Positions 43,875 to 52,701 of a stretch of 64,000 bases of DNA are shown one piece after another; positions within the stretch are counted from its first letter, which is position 1; each line of letters begins with the position of its first letter. The DNA comes from an uncultured Flavobacteriaceae bacterium (GTDB taxonomy: Bacteria > Bacteroidota > Bacteroidia > Flavobacteriales > Flavobacteriaceae). The translations under genes were made by a program, and so were the position numbers. Location: assembly GCA_947493175.1 (NCBI GenBank), contig CANLQD010000002.1:682001-746000 (forward strand), read 5' to 3'. The notes under the pieces are model-generated. The model did not search any database, had not been told where the DNA came from, and worked only from the letters and a program-made list of their open reading frames with translations.

Positions 43875-45656
43875 ATGCAAAACATCACCAGACTTTTTGA
43901 TTTTCCGTATTACGCTTTGGAGAAATATAACCTTAGTGAGGCTTTGGTAACCAAATACGATGGCCAATGGGTGGCCACTTCGAACCAAGAATATATTGAC
44001 AAGGCCAATACCATAAGCCGGGCCCTACTTAGAATGGGCGTACAACCAAATGATAAAATCGCCTTGATATCGATGACCAACCGAACGGAATGGAATATCA
44101 TGGATATTGGCATATTACAATTGGGTGCACAGAATGTGCCTATTTACCCGACTATATCAGAGGAGGATTATGCGTATGTGCTCAATCATTCCGAATCCAA
44201 ATACTGCTTCGTGTCTTGTAAGGAAGTATATGACAAGGTAAAAGCGGTACAAGATCAGGTACCTTCTTTAAAGGAAGTCTATTCTTTCGATACCATTGAT
44301 GGTGTTAAAAATTGGAGCGAAGTACTCGAGCTTGGTGCAGACACTGGGAACCAAGAAGCGGTAGAAGCTTCAAAAAAAGCCGTAAAACCTGACGACTTGG
44401 CCACCTTGATCTATACGTCGGGAACCACCGGGAGGCCTAAAGGAGTTATGTTATCACATCGTAATGTAGTATCCAACGCTTTGGCAAGTGCCGAACGACT
44501 TGCCATCGATTATGGCAAGACCAAATGTCTTAGCTTTTTGCCTGTATGCCACATCTACGAACGTATGATGGTCTATTTATATCAATATGCCGGGGTTACC
44601 ATTTACTTTGCGGAATCGATGGAAAAGATCAGCGATAATCTAAAGGAAACCGCCCCACATGTAATGACCGCGGTGCCTAGGTTATTGGAAAAAGTATATG
44701 ATAAGATCATCGCCAAAGGCACCGATTTAAGTGGTATTAAAAAGAAACTTTTTTTCTGGGCGGTGAACCTAGGTTTAAAATACGAACCCTATGGACAAAA
44801 TGGATGGTGGTATGAAAAGAAGCTAGGTCTAGCCCGAAAGTTGATTTTCAGTAAATGGAAAGAAGGACTTGGTGGTAATCTTTCATTGATCTCATCAGGA
44901 AGCGCAGCGCTACAGCCCCGCTTGGCCCGAATCTTCAATGCGGCGGAATTCGGGGTAATGGAAGGATATGGGCTTACCGAAACCTCACCTGTAATATCGG
45001 TAAACGATGTACGTAATGCAGGATTTCGGATAGGTACAGTCGGTAAGTTGTTAAGAGATACCGAAGTGAAGATTGCAGACGATGGGGAAATCTGTGTAAA
45101 AGGGCCCCAGGTAATGATGGGCTATTATAAAGATTCTGAAAAAACTGCGGAAGTGATGATCGATGGATATTTTCATACCGGGGATATCGGGGAAATCGAT
45201 ACCGATGGTTTTCTGCGGATTACGGACAGAAAGAAAGAGATGTTCAAAACCTCTGGCGGAAAATATGTGGCACCTCAATTGTTGGAAAATCGTTTTAAGC
45301 AATCCCGGTTCATTGAACAGCTAATGGTTGTTGGCGAGGGTGAAAAAATGCCTGCAGCTTTGATACAACCCGACTTTGAGTTTCTATTTACTTGGGCTAA
45401 AGAAAACAACATCACGATCAGTGAAAATTCCGATATTGTACTCAACGAAAAAGTATTGGCTAAATTCCAAGAGGAGGTAGACCTTGCCAATGAACATTTT
45501 GCCAAATGGGAAAAGGTGAAACAATTTCGGCTTACGCCCGATGTATGGAGTATTAGTGAGGGACACCTAACCCCTACTATGAAATTGAGACGTAAAATCA
45601 TCAAAGGGAAGTATGTAGATCTCTACAATGACATTTACGGTCATCAGGAAGCGTAA
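43875..45656 (+). CDS. Long-chain fatty-acid-CoA ligase, AMP-forming
   Basis: 593-residue acyl-CoA synthetase that activates exogenous long-chain fatty acids for beta-oxidation or lipid use. ATP motif YTSGTTGRPKG is near 180-190, MEGYGLTETSPVIS near 362-375 is A5, GYFHTGDIGEIDTDGFLRI (near 437) is A7 and DRKKEMFKTSGGKYVAPQLLE A8; the C-terminal lysine is in TPTMKLRRKII. It differs from the ligase at 12742 in having the long 'FadD-like' linker. The beta-oxidation operon starts about 430 nt downstream on the same strand, so the two form one metabolic block though a strong terminator separates them. Confidence 0.92.
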   Translation: MQNITRLFDFPYYALEKYNLSEALVTKYDGQWVATSNQEYIDKANTISRALLRMGVQPNDKIALISMTNRTEWNIMDIGILQLGAQNVPIYPTISEEDYAYVLNHSESKYCFVSCKEVYDKVKAVQDQVPSLKEVYSFDTIDGVKNWSEVLELGADTGNQEAVEASKKAVKPDDLATLIYTSGTTGRPKGVMLSHRNVVSNALASAERLAIDYGKTKCLSFLPVCHIYERMMVYLYQYAGVTIYFAESMEKISDNLKETAPHVMTAVPRLLEKVYDKIIAKGTDLSGIKKKLFFWAVNLGLKYEPYGQNGWWYEKKLGLARKLIFSKWKEGLGGNLSLISSGSAALQPRLARIFNAAEFGVMEGYGLTETSPVISVNDVRNAGFRIGTVGKLLRDTEVKIADDGEICVKGPQVMMGYYKDSEKTAEVMIDGYFHTGDIGEIDTDGFLRITDRKKEMFKTSGGKYVAPQLLENRFKQSRFIEQLMVVGEGEKMPAALIQPDFEFLFTWAKENNITISENSDIVLNEKVLAKFQEEVDLANEHFAKWEKVKQFRLTPDVWSISEGHLTPTMKLRRKIIKGKYVDLYNDIYGHQEA

Positions 45657-45793
45657 TATTTCATCTTAACGAAATACCTCGGTCCATTCAATTTTTAAAG
45701 GTGCATTAAGATTTTGACTTTTTAAAGGTCTCAAAGTACTTTTTGTAAAGTTCTTTTCAAGTGTAATCGAAAGCGGACCGCCTTTCCGCCTAC

Positions 45794-45871
45794 ATGACCA
45801 AAAAAGCCATAAAAATACAGGAACTGTCCAACAATGATGAATTAAGGCCTTCTAAAAACGCTAACGGATAA
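45794..45871 (+). CDS. Possible 25-residue microprotein
   Basis: ATG at 45794 opens a 25-codon frame: MTKKAIKIQELSNNDELRPS then KNANG. Its stop at 45869-45871 overlaps the first bases of the terminator stem, as real small genes often do. I know no homologue. It could also be the surviving tail of a lost gene, since the open frame reaches back 8 codons upstream. Confidence 0.3.
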   Translation: MTKKAIKIQELSNNDELRPSKNANG

Positions 45872-45905
45872 GCCTTGAAGCGATATCGCTTCAAGGCTTT
45901 TTTGG
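45870..45905 (+). terminator. Intrinsic terminator, 30-bp perfect palindrome
   Basis: AAGCCTTGAAGCGAT (45870-45884) is followed directly by its exact complement (45885-45899) and a T run. It ends transcripts from the acyl-CoA ligase and the microORF before the MarR promoter. Confidence 0.9.
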
Positions 45906-46023
45906 TTGTAGAAGGTGAACAGGTTTCGGGAAAGGGATAAGTGTTTTGCATCTTCACAAAATCTTGCTTTTTTACGTTTCAATATCTTGAAGCTATTGCA
46001 AGAACCTCTTAAACTTTTTTGAC

Positions 46024-46061
46024 AATTTATTATGCATGCATAATAAATTTTTCTATATTTG
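46024..46061 (+). promoter_or_regulatory. MarR operator palindrome and promoter
   Basis: A 26-bp perfect palindrome (46024-46049; core ATTATGCATGCATAAT) sits 4 nt before TATATTTG (46054-46061), a perfect -7 box, 22 nt before the MarR ATG. The palindrome covers the space where the -33 element must lie, so a bound dimer would block polymerase. Length and symmetry fit MarR-family operators. Confidence 0.75.
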
Positions 46062-46083
46062 GGATCCCACAACAGATTCCAAC

Positions 46084-46533
46084 ATGAAAGATGTTACTAT
46101 TGATTATGCTTTGCGTGCCGTATGGCAAGCGGTAGCCAGAATGTACAATGAAGAGGCCAAAGGTTTTGGTTCTACTATGGCCGTCGGTTTTACCTTGCTG
46201 AGCATCGACCCAAAGACCGGAACACCCTCAACCGCTTTGGGCCCAAAAATGGGTATGGAGGCTACAAGCCTTTCGCGCATCCTCAAGAGTATGGAAGAAA
46301 AAGGAATGATTGAAAGACGACCAAATCCCAATGACGGTAGAGGCGTTTTAATTCACCTTACCGATTTCGGTCTCGAAAAGCGCAAAGACTCCAAAGACGT
46401 CGTATTGCGATTTAACGAGGTGGTTCGGGAAAATGTGCCTAAGGAAAAACTCGATTGTTTCTTCGAAGTAATGGACATCATTAATAGTTTAGTCATAGAG
46501 AAAAAGATTTACAACATACAGACAACAAATTAA
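46084..46533 (+). CDS. MarR-family regulator of the beta-oxidation operon
   Basis: 149-residue winged-helix regulator of the MarR type. The DNA-recognition helix-turn-helix is MGMEATSLSRILKSMEEKGM (about 57-76), and the wing is ERRPNPNDGRGVLIHLTDFG with the conserved DxR (about 78-97). The ATG at 46084 is preferred; a longer reading frame would begin inside the operator. It stands 14 nt before the fadB-like gene, in one operon. A ligand such as an acyl-CoA is the natural guess for a repressor that controls fatty acid breakdown, by analogy with other systems, but is not shown by sequence. Confidence 0.9.
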   Translation: MKDVTIDYALRAVWQAVARMYNEEAKGFGSTMAVGFTLLSIDPKTGTPSTALGPKMGMEATSLSRILKSMEEKGMIERRPNPNDGRGVLIHLTDFGLEKRKDSKDVVLRFNEVVRENVPKEKLDCFFEVMDIINSLVIEKKIYNIQTTN

Positions 46534-46547
46534 TCTTACAGAATTAG

Positions 46548-48953
46548 ATGAACAAGCATATTAAAAAAGTAGCTGTGGTCGGTTCCGGAATTATGGGCAG
46601 TGGCATTGCATGTCATTTCGCCAATATCGGAGTCGAAGTATTATTGTTGGATATTGTACCTAGGGAGTTGAACGACAAAGAAAAAGCCAAAGGGCTTAGC
46701 TTACAAGACAAGGTCGTGAGGAACCGATTGGTCAATGAATCATTGGCCGCCGCCTTAAAATCAAAGCCCTCCCCTATTTACCATCAAAAATTTGCCGACC
46801 GTATTGTTACCGGAAACCTAGAAGATGATATCTCCAAGGTCTCCAAGGTCGACTGGATCATCGAGGTAGTGGTGGAGCGTCTTGATATTAAAAAGACCGT
46901 TTTTGAAAATTTAGAGAAACACCGTACACCCGGGACCCTTATTACTTCAAATACCTCGGGCATCCCTATCAAATTTATGAGCGAAGGGCGAAGCGACGAC
47001 TTCCAGAAACATTTCTGTGGCACCCACTTTTTTAACCCTGCTCGCTATTTAAAACTATTTGAAATAATTCCAGGCCCCAAGACTTCATCCGAAGTATTGG
47101 ATTTTTTAAATGGTTATGGCGAACAGTTTTTGGGAAAAACATCGGTGGTTGCAAAGGATACTCCCGCGTTCATAGGAAACCGTATTGGTATTTTCAGCAT
47201 TCAAAGTCTGTTTCATATGGTCAAAGATTTGGGGATGACCGTCGAAGAAGTAGATAAACTAACCGGACCTGTGATCGGTAGGCCAAAGTCCGCTACGTTC
47301 AGAACCGTCGATGTTGTAGGATTGGACACTTTGGTTCACGTTGCCAACGGAATAGCGGAAAACTGCAAGGAAGACGAACAACACGACCTTTTCCAATTAC
47401 CCAATTTCATCAAGACCATGATGGAGAATAAGTGGTTGGGAAGCAAAACAAGGCAAGGTTTTTATAAAAAGACAAAAGGGGCTAACGGTAAAAGTGAGAT
47501 CCTGACATTGGATTTGGATACAATGGACTATCGTTCTAAAAAAAGTGCCAAATTCGCTACCCTTGAATTGACCAAAACCATTGATAATGTAGTAGATCGT
47601 TTTAAGGTCTTGGTCGGTGGAAAAGACAAAGCAGGGGAATTTTATAGAAAAAGTTTCGTTGCCTTGTTTGCTTATGTTTCCCACCGCATTCCCGAGATCA
47701 CCGATGAACTCTATAAAATCGATGATGCAATGAAAGCAGGATTCGGTTGGGAACACGGACCCTTCCAGATTTGGGATGCTATTGGTTTGGAAGCCGGTTT
47801 GGAAATTATGAAGGCAGAAAACGCCGTTGCTGCTCCTTGGGTAGATGAAATGTTGTCGACCGGTCAGAAATCGTTTTATTCGGTAAATGATGGGGCTACG
47901 TACTTCTATGACATCCCCAAAAAATCGATGGAAAAAATACCTGGCCAGGATGCCTTTATTATTCTCGATAATATTCGTAAGTCTAAAGAAGTATTTAAAA
48001 ATAGCGGTGTTGTTGTCGAAGATTTAGGAGATGGTATTCTAAATGTAGAATTTCAATCTAAAATGAATACGATCGGTGGCGATGTCCTTGCCGGCCTGAA
48101 CAAGGCGATCGACATGGCCGAAAAAGATTTTCAAGGATTGGTGGTCGGTAATCAAGCAGCCAATTTTTCTGTAGGTGCCAATATCGGAATGATTTTTATG
48201 ATGGCCGTGGAACAGGAATATGATGAACTGAACATGGCCATAAAAATGTTCCAGGATAGCATGATGCGTATGCGGTATTCTTCCATTCCTACCGTGGCTG
48301 CACCTCATGGTATGGCATTGGGTGGTGGCTGCGAGCTTTCCATGCATGCCGATAAGGTAGTCGCTGCGGCGGAAACGTACATCGGGCTGGTCGAATTTGG
48401 AGTAGGCGTTATCCCCGGTGGGGGCGGTTCCAAAGAAATGGCCTTAAGGGCACAGGACACCTTTAAAAAGAACGACGTTGAATTGAATGTCTTGCAAGAA
48501 TATTTTCTAACCATTGGGATGGCCAAGGTTTCTACCTCTGCGTACGAAGCTTTTGACCTGGGAATCCTTCAAAAAGGAAAAGATGTCATCGTAGTCAACA
48601 AAGACCGGCAAATTGCTACCGCAAAAGCGCACGCTAAACTAATAGCGGAAGCAGGTTATACCCAACCTCCCAAACGAAAAGATATTAAGGTATTGGGTAA
48701 ACAAGCCTTGGGGATGTTCCTGGTAGGGACCGATTCTATGGAGGCAAGTCACTACATCAGCGAACACGACAAGAAAATAGCCAATAAGTTGGCTTATGTG
48801 ATGGCCGGAGGGGACTTATCCGAACCGACCAAGGTTACAGAACAGTACCTATTGGATTTGGAACGGGAAGCATTTCTATCGCTCTGTACCGAAAAGAAAA
48901 CACTGGAGCGCATTCAGCATATGTTGAAAACGGGGAAACCGCTTAGAAATTAG
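46548..48953 (+). CDS. 3-hydroxyacyl-CoA dehydrogenase/enoyl-CoA hydratase (FadB/FadJ-like, reversed order)
   Basis: 801-residue bifunctional beta-oxidation enzyme. The dehydrogenase domain comes first: NAD motif GSGIMG (12-17), catalytic-site region GTHFFNPARYLKLFEI (about 157-172), and two C-terminal dehydrogenase halves to about 460. The crotonase domain follows (about 495-660): GMALGGGCELSMHADKVVAA with GLVEFGVGVIPGGGGSKEMA holding the Glu pair and oxyanion turns. The order is reversed relative to E. coli FadB and matches the type used in many Bacteroidota and Bacillus FadN. It works with the thiolase and acyl-CoA dehydrogenase encoded just downstream. Confidence 0.94.
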   Translation: MNKHIKKVAVVGSGIMGSGIACHFANIGVEVLLLDIVPRELNDKEKAKGLSLQDKVVRNRLVNESLAAALKSKPSPIYHQKFADRIVTGNLEDDISKVSKVDWIIEVVVERLDIKKTVFENLEKHRTPGTLITSNTSGIPIKFMSEGRSDDFQKHFCGTHFFNPARYLKLFEIIPGPKTSSEVLDFLNGYGEQFLGKTSVVAKDTPAFIGNRIGIFSIQSLFHMVKDLGMTVEEVDKLTGPVIGRPKSATFRTVDVVGLDTLVHVANGIAENCKEDEQHDLFQLPNFIKTMMENKWLGSKTRQGFYKKTKGANGKSEILTLDLDTMDYRSKKSAKFATLELTKTIDNVVDRFKVLVGGKDKAGEFYRKSFVALFAYVSHRIPEITDELYKIDDAMKAGFGWEHGPFQIWDAIGLEAGLEIMKAENAVAAPWVDEMLSTGQKSFYSVNDGATYFYDIPKKSMEKIPGQDAFIILDNIRKSKEVFKNSGVVVEDLGDGILNVEFQSKMNTIGGDVLAGLNKAIDMAEKDFQGLVVGNQAANFSVGANIGMIFMMAVEQEYDELNMAIKMFQDSMMRMRYSSIPTVAAPHGMALGGGCELSMHADKVVAAAETYIGLVEFGVGVIPGGGGSKEMALRAQDTFKKNDVELNVLQEYFLTIGMAKVSTSAYEAFDLGILQKGKDVIVVNKDRQIATAKAHAKLIAEAGYTQPPKRKDIKVLGKQALGMFLVGTDSMEASHYISEHDKKIANKLAYVMAGGDLSEPTKVTEQYLLDLEREAFLSLCTEKKTLERIQHMLKTGKPLRN

Positions 48954-49393
48954 ATTTTAGACTTCAGACGTTAGATACTAGACTTAAAAATGAGAAATGC
49001 ATAATTTTCAAGAGTTAATTATCAGGAAAAAAGCCATACACTTAGCTGAGGATGTTTATAAGTTATCGGCTGAGTTTCCAGAGGAAGAAAAATATGGGCT
49101 TACAAGTCAAATTAGGAGGAGTGCCGTCTCTGTGCCTTCAAACATCGCGGAAGGTGCCGATCGAAACACTGATGGTAAATTCAGAAACTTCTTAGGCATT
49201 GCTAGCGGTTCTTCAAACGAATTATGTACACAACTTATCCTTTCGCACAGATTAAATTTAGTATCGGAGAAAAAGGTAGCGCCTATTCTTAAAAGCTTAA
49301 TCGAGGTCCAAAAAATAACTATTCCTTTAATTAAAAAATTTACAAAGTGAAATATCATAAATCCAATATCTCACGTCTAACATCTAAAATCTA
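48951..49393. mobile_element. Inverted-repeat-flanked four-helix-bundle gene cassette
   Basis: The S23-type gene at 48997-49350 is framed by TAGATTTTAGA (48951-48961) and its exact complement TCTAAAATCTA (49383-49393). Inside each arm are related short repeats (CAGACGTTAGATACTAGAC on the left; CACGTCTAACATCT on the right). The left arm begins at the fadB-like stop codon, so the cassette lies within the operon, and fadA starts 5 nt after the right arm. It carries no transposase; movement by host recombination or by an RNA-based route is inference. Confidence 0.5.
48997..49350 (+). CDS. Four-helix-bundle protein (S23/23S rRNA intervening-sequence family)
   Basis: 117-residue helical protein of the four-helix-bundle type found in 23S rRNA intervening sequences and related to diversity-generating retroelement accessory proteins. 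Signature segments are FQELIIRKKAIHLAEDVY (about 4-21), LTSQIRRSAVSVPSNIAEGA (about 36-55, the most conserved part) and FLGIASGSSNELCTQLILS (about 65-83). Function is unknown; nucleic-acid binding is inferred from family associations. It interrupts the fad operon and has no metabolic link to it. Confidence 0.88.
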   Translation: MHNFQELIIRKKAIHLAEDVYKLSAEFPEEEKYGLTSQIRRSAVSVPSNIAEGADRNTDGKFRNFLGIASGSSNELCTQLILSHRLNLVSEKKVAPILKSLIEVQKITIPLIKKFTK

Positions 49394-49397
49394 GTAC

Positions 49398-50588
49398 ATG
49401 AGAACAGCATACATAGTAAAAGGATACAGAACCGCCGTCGGTAAAGCTCCAAAAGGGGTATTCCGATTTAAAAGAACCGATGAGCTTGCCGCGGAAACCA
49501 TCGAACATATGATGAAAGAATTACCGCAACTGGATAAAAAGCGGATCGATGACGTCATTGTTGGGAATGCGATGCCCGAAGGATCTCAAGGTTTGAACAT
49601 GGCGCGGCTGATTTCCCTAATGGGACTTGACATTGTTGATGTACCCGGCGTTACCGTGAACCGATTTTGCTCATCCGGTATTGAAACCATAGGGATTGCT
49701 ACGGCTAAAATTCAAGCCGGGATGGCCGATTGTATCATTGCGGGCGGAGCGGAAAGTATGAGTGCAGTACCTATGACCGGCTATAAAACCGAATTAAACT
49801 ATGATTTGGTCAGCGAAGGACATGAAGACTATTACTGGGGCATGGGAAATACGGCCGAAGCAGTAGCCAATGAATACAAGGTTTCCAGGGAAGATCAGGA
49901 CGAATTTGCCTACAACTCCCACATGAAGGCGTTGAAAGCCCAAGCCGAGAATCGTTTTCAAGAGCAAATCGTACCCATCGACGTGGAGCAGACCTACATT
50001 GATCAAAATGGGAAAAGGGCCACCAAAAAATATACCGTCACCAAAGACGAAGGACCTCGAAAAGGTACCTCGGTCGAAGTGCTGAACAAGTTGCGACCTG
50101 TTTTTGCGGCCGGGGGTAGTGTTACTGCCGGGAATTCCTCCCAAATGAGTGATGGAGCCGCCTTTGTCATGGTAATGAGCGAAGAAATGGTCAAAGAGCT
50201 GAAGCTAGAGCCCATTGCCCGTTTGGTCAATTATGCCGCAGCGGGTGTACCGCCGCGTATTATGGGTATCGGCCCCGTTGCCGCTGTACCAAAGGCCTTG
50301 AAACAAGCTGGGTTAAAACAAGAGGATGTAGAACTCATAGAGCTAAATGAAGCCTTCGCTTCACAATCGTTGGCGGTAATACGCGAATTGGACTTAAATC
50401 AAGAAATCGTTAATGTGAACGGAGGAGCGATTGCCCTGGGTCATCCCCTCGGCTGTACCGGTGCCAAGCTGTCGGTACAACTTTTCGATGAAATGCGAAA
50501 AAGGGATATGCAGGGAAAATACGGTATGGTCACCATGTGCGTAGGAACCGGACAGGGAGCAGCAGGGATTTATGAGTTCCTAAATTAA
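49398..50588 (+). CDS. Acetyl-CoA C-acyltransferase (thiolase II, FadA-like)
   Basis: 396-residue thiolase that releases acetyl-CoA from 3-ketoacyl-CoA in the last step of beta-oxidation. The nucleophile is Cys91 in VNRFCSSGIETI; the active-site loops NEAFASQ (about 316-322), GGAIALGHPLGCTGAK (about 345-360) and the acid/base Cys in CVGTGQGAAGIYE (about 381-393) are all present. Length is standard. It is the partner of the upstream multifunctional enzyme. Its ATG lies only 5 nt past the right arm of the inserted four-helix-bundle cassette. Confidence 0.95.
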   Translation: MRTAYIVKGYRTAVGKAPKGVFRFKRTDELAAETIEHMMKELPQLDKKRIDDVIVGNAMPEGSQGLNMARLISLMGLDIVDVPGVTVNRFCSSGIETIGIATAKIQAGMADCIIAGGAESMSAVPMTGYKTELNYDLVSEGHEDYYWGMGNTAEAVANEYKVSREDQDEFAYNSHMKALKAQAENRFQEQIVPIDVEQTYIDQNGKRATKKYTVTKDEGPRKGTSVEVLNKLRPVFAAGGSVTAGNSSQMSDGAAFVMVMSEEMVKELKLEPIARLVNYAAAGVPPRIMGIGPVAAVPKALKQAGLKQEDVELIELNEAFASQSLAVIRELDLNQEIVNVNGGAIALGHPLGCTGAKLSVQLFDEMRKRDMQGKYGMVTMCVGTGQGAAGIYEFLN

Positions 50589-50589
50589 A

Positions 50590-50673
50590 TAGATGCCAGA
50601 TGTTAGTATTAAGTACCTAGACTTTTAAAAATGTACCTCAATACTAATTACTAAACACTTAATACTTCTAAAA
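50590..50673. repeat. Possible empty sister site of the four-helix-bundle cassette
   Basis: The gap between thiolase and dehydrogenase reads TAGATGCCAGATGTTAG, then TACCTAGACTTTTAAAAATG, like the left flank of the S23 cassette (CAGACGTTAG, ATACTAGACTTAAAAATG at 48966-48992), and its far half has short inverted copies (AGTATTAAGT at 50605-50614 with ACTTAATACT at 50657-50666). No gene lies between the flanks. It looks like a site with arms but without the gene. Confidence 0.4.
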
Positions 50674-52485
50674 ATGAGTACAGAAACAATACAAAAAGAA
50701 ATACTACGAGGCGGGCAATTCCTCGTAAAGGAAACCTTATGTGAGGAGGTATTTACCTTGGAAGACCTCTCGGAGGAACAACAAATGATGCGCGAAAGTA
50801 CCAAGGAATTCGTCGATCGCGAATTATGGGCACATTGGGAGCGTTTTGAAAAAAAAGACTATGCTTTTACCGCAGAATGTATGCGAAAAGCGGGTGAGCT
50901 TGGACTTCTGAGCGTTGCCGTACCTGAAGCTTATGGTGGCATGGGAATGGGATTTGTGTCTACCATGCTCGTTTGCGATTATATATCAGGAGCTACCGGT
51001 TCTTTTAGCACCGCTTTCGGTGCTCATACGGGAATCGGCACCATGCCGATTACCTTATACGGTACTGAAGAACAAAAATTAAAATATGTACCAAAATTGG
51101 CTTCTGGCGAATGGTTCGGTGCCTACTGCCTAACCGAACCAGGGGCAGGCTCCGATGCCAACTCGGGGAAAACAAAAGCCGTCTTATCGGATGATGGTAC
51201 CCATTATAGCATCTCCGGTCAAAAAATGTGGATTTCCAATGCAGGGTTCTGTAACCTTTTTATCGTATTCGCACGTATCGAAGATGATAAAAATATTACG
51301 GGATTCATCGTAGAAAACGACCCGAACAATGGGATCACCCTAGGAGATGAGGAAAAGAAACTAGGCATACACTCCTCTTCTACCCGACAAGTATTCTTCA
51401 GCGAAACCAAAGTACCAGTTGAAAATATGCTTTCTGAGCGTGGCAATGGTTTTAAAATTGCAATGAACGCCTTGAACGTAGGCCGAATTAAATTGGCCGC
51501 TGCCTGTTTGGATGCACAAAGAAGGGTCACTACCGAGGCGGTTACATATGCCAATGAACGTGTACAGTTTAAAACACCTATCGTAAATTTTGGCGCTATC
51601 AAGGCGAAAATCGCTACGATGGCCATGAATACCTATGCAGGTGAATCAGCTTGCTATCGGGCGGCAAAAAACATCGAGGACCGTATCGCCATTCGTGAGG
51701 CGGAAGGGAACACCCATCAGGAAGCGGAACTCAAAGGAGTCGAGGAATATGCCATTGAGTGTTCCATTCTCAAAGTAGCTGTTTCCGATGACTGTCAGGT
51801 TACGGCCGATGAAGGAATCCAAATTTTCGGTGGTATGGGCTTTAGTGCCGACACCCCAATGGAATCGGCATGGAGAGATTCCCGTATTGCCCGTATCTAT
51901 GAAGGAACCAACGAAATCAACCGTATGTTGGCAGTAGGCATGCTGGTTAAAAAGGCGATGAAGGGTCATGTAGACCTTCTAGGCCCCGCAACGGCCGTTG
52001 GAGAGGAGTTGATGGGAATTCCATCATTTGACACTCCCGATTTTTCAGAACTTTTTGCAGAAGAAAAAGACCTGGTCTCCAGATTGAAAAAAGTATTTTT
52101 GATGGTTGCAGGTAGCGCTGTTCAAAAGTTTGGTCCAGACTTGGAAAAACACCAGCAACTCATGATGGCCGCTTCCGATATCCTGATTGAGATCTACATG
52201 GCGGAATCGACCATTCTGAGAACCGAGAAAAATGCGAAGCGTTTTGGTGAAGAAGCCCAGGAGACACAAATTGCAATTTCTAGGTTATATTTGTACGAAG
52301 CAACTGAAACCGTTATTCGTAAAGGAAAAGAAGCTATCGTTTCTTTTGCGGAAGGCGATGAGCAACGTATGATGCTTATGGGCCTCAAGCGTTTTACAAA
52401 ATATACCAATAACCCAAACGTAGTAGCTTTGCGCAACCAAATTGCGGACAAAGTAGCTGCCGACAACGGTTATACCTTTGACTAA
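50674..52485 (+). CDS. Acyl-CoA dehydrogenase
   Basis: 603-residue FAD enzyme, first step of beta-oxidation. The substrate/FAD motifs are AYCLTEPGAGSDANSGKTKA (about 149-168) and MWISNAGFCNLFIVFARI (about 186-203); FGGMGFSADTPMESAWRDSR and RIYEGTNEINRML (about 409-421) hold the catalytic glutamate. The C-terminal 140 residues after the standard core form an extra domain, as in long VLCAD/ACAD9-like bacterial enzymes, which may aid membrane association and long chains. It closes the operon with the MarR, fadB-like and fadA-like genes; a terminator follows. The electron acceptor ETF is not encoded here. Confidence 0.94.
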   Translation: MSTETIQKEILRGGQFLVKETLCEEVFTLEDLSEEQQMMRESTKEFVDRELWAHWERFEKKDYAFTAECMRKAGELGLLSVAVPEAYGGMGMGFVSTMLVCDYISGATGSFSTAFGAHTGIGTMPITLYGTEEQKLKYVPKLASGEWFGAYCLTEPGAGSDANSGKTKAVLSDDGTHYSISGQKMWISNAGFCNLFIVFARIEDDKNITGFIVENDPNNGITLGDEEKKLGIHSSSTRQVFFSETKVPVENMLSERGNGFKIAMNALNVGRIKLAAACLDAQRRVTTEAVTYANERVQFKTPIVNFGAIKAKIATMAMNTYAGESACYRAAKNIEDRIAIREAEGNTHQEAELKGVEEYAIECSILKVAVSDDCQVTADEGIQIFGGMGFSADTPMESAWRDSRIARIYEGTNEINRMLAVGMLVKKAMKGHVDLLGPATAVGEELMGIPSFDTPDFSELFAEEKDLVSRLKKVFLMVAGSAVQKFGPDLEKHQQLMMAASDILIEIYMAESTILRTEKNAKRFGEEAQETQIAISRLYLYEATETVIRKGKEAIVSFAEGDEQRMMLMGLKRFTKYTNNPNVVALRNQIADKVAADNGYTFD

Positions 52486-52522
52486 TTCAGATGAAGCCCT
52501 TTTTTGAGACAGAAGGGAAGAG

Positions 52523-52555
52523 CCGCCCAGACAATAGCGTCAGGGCGGTTTTTTT
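52523..52555 (+). terminator. Intrinsic terminator of the fad operon
   Basis: CCGCCC (52523-52528) pairs with GGGCGG (52543-52548), followed by nine or so T. It lies 38 nt after the dehydrogenase stop. Confidence 0.85.
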
Positions 52556-52701
52556 GTTTTTGAAAACTTCCGCGATCAATGATGGTGTTTAAGCTACTGT
52601 ATATTTCCAGTTTATAGAGAGGTGATTTAGGCTTCGACTGGTCTCATTAAAAATTGGATGGCGCCTATCTTCGCAAAAGGAATAAACATCAACATCATCT
52701 T

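Larger units (their letters stand above)
45657..46083. other. Control region between the acyl-CoA ligase and the MarR gene
   Basis: 427-nt gap. It contains a 25-codon frame (45794-45871), a 30-bp palindromic terminator (45870-45899), a 26-bp perfect palindrome (46024-46049) and a perfect -7 box (46054-46061) before the MarR start. The block from 45676 to 45719 weakly resembles the degenerate dispersed repeats. Nothing else is recognised. Confidence 0.6.
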
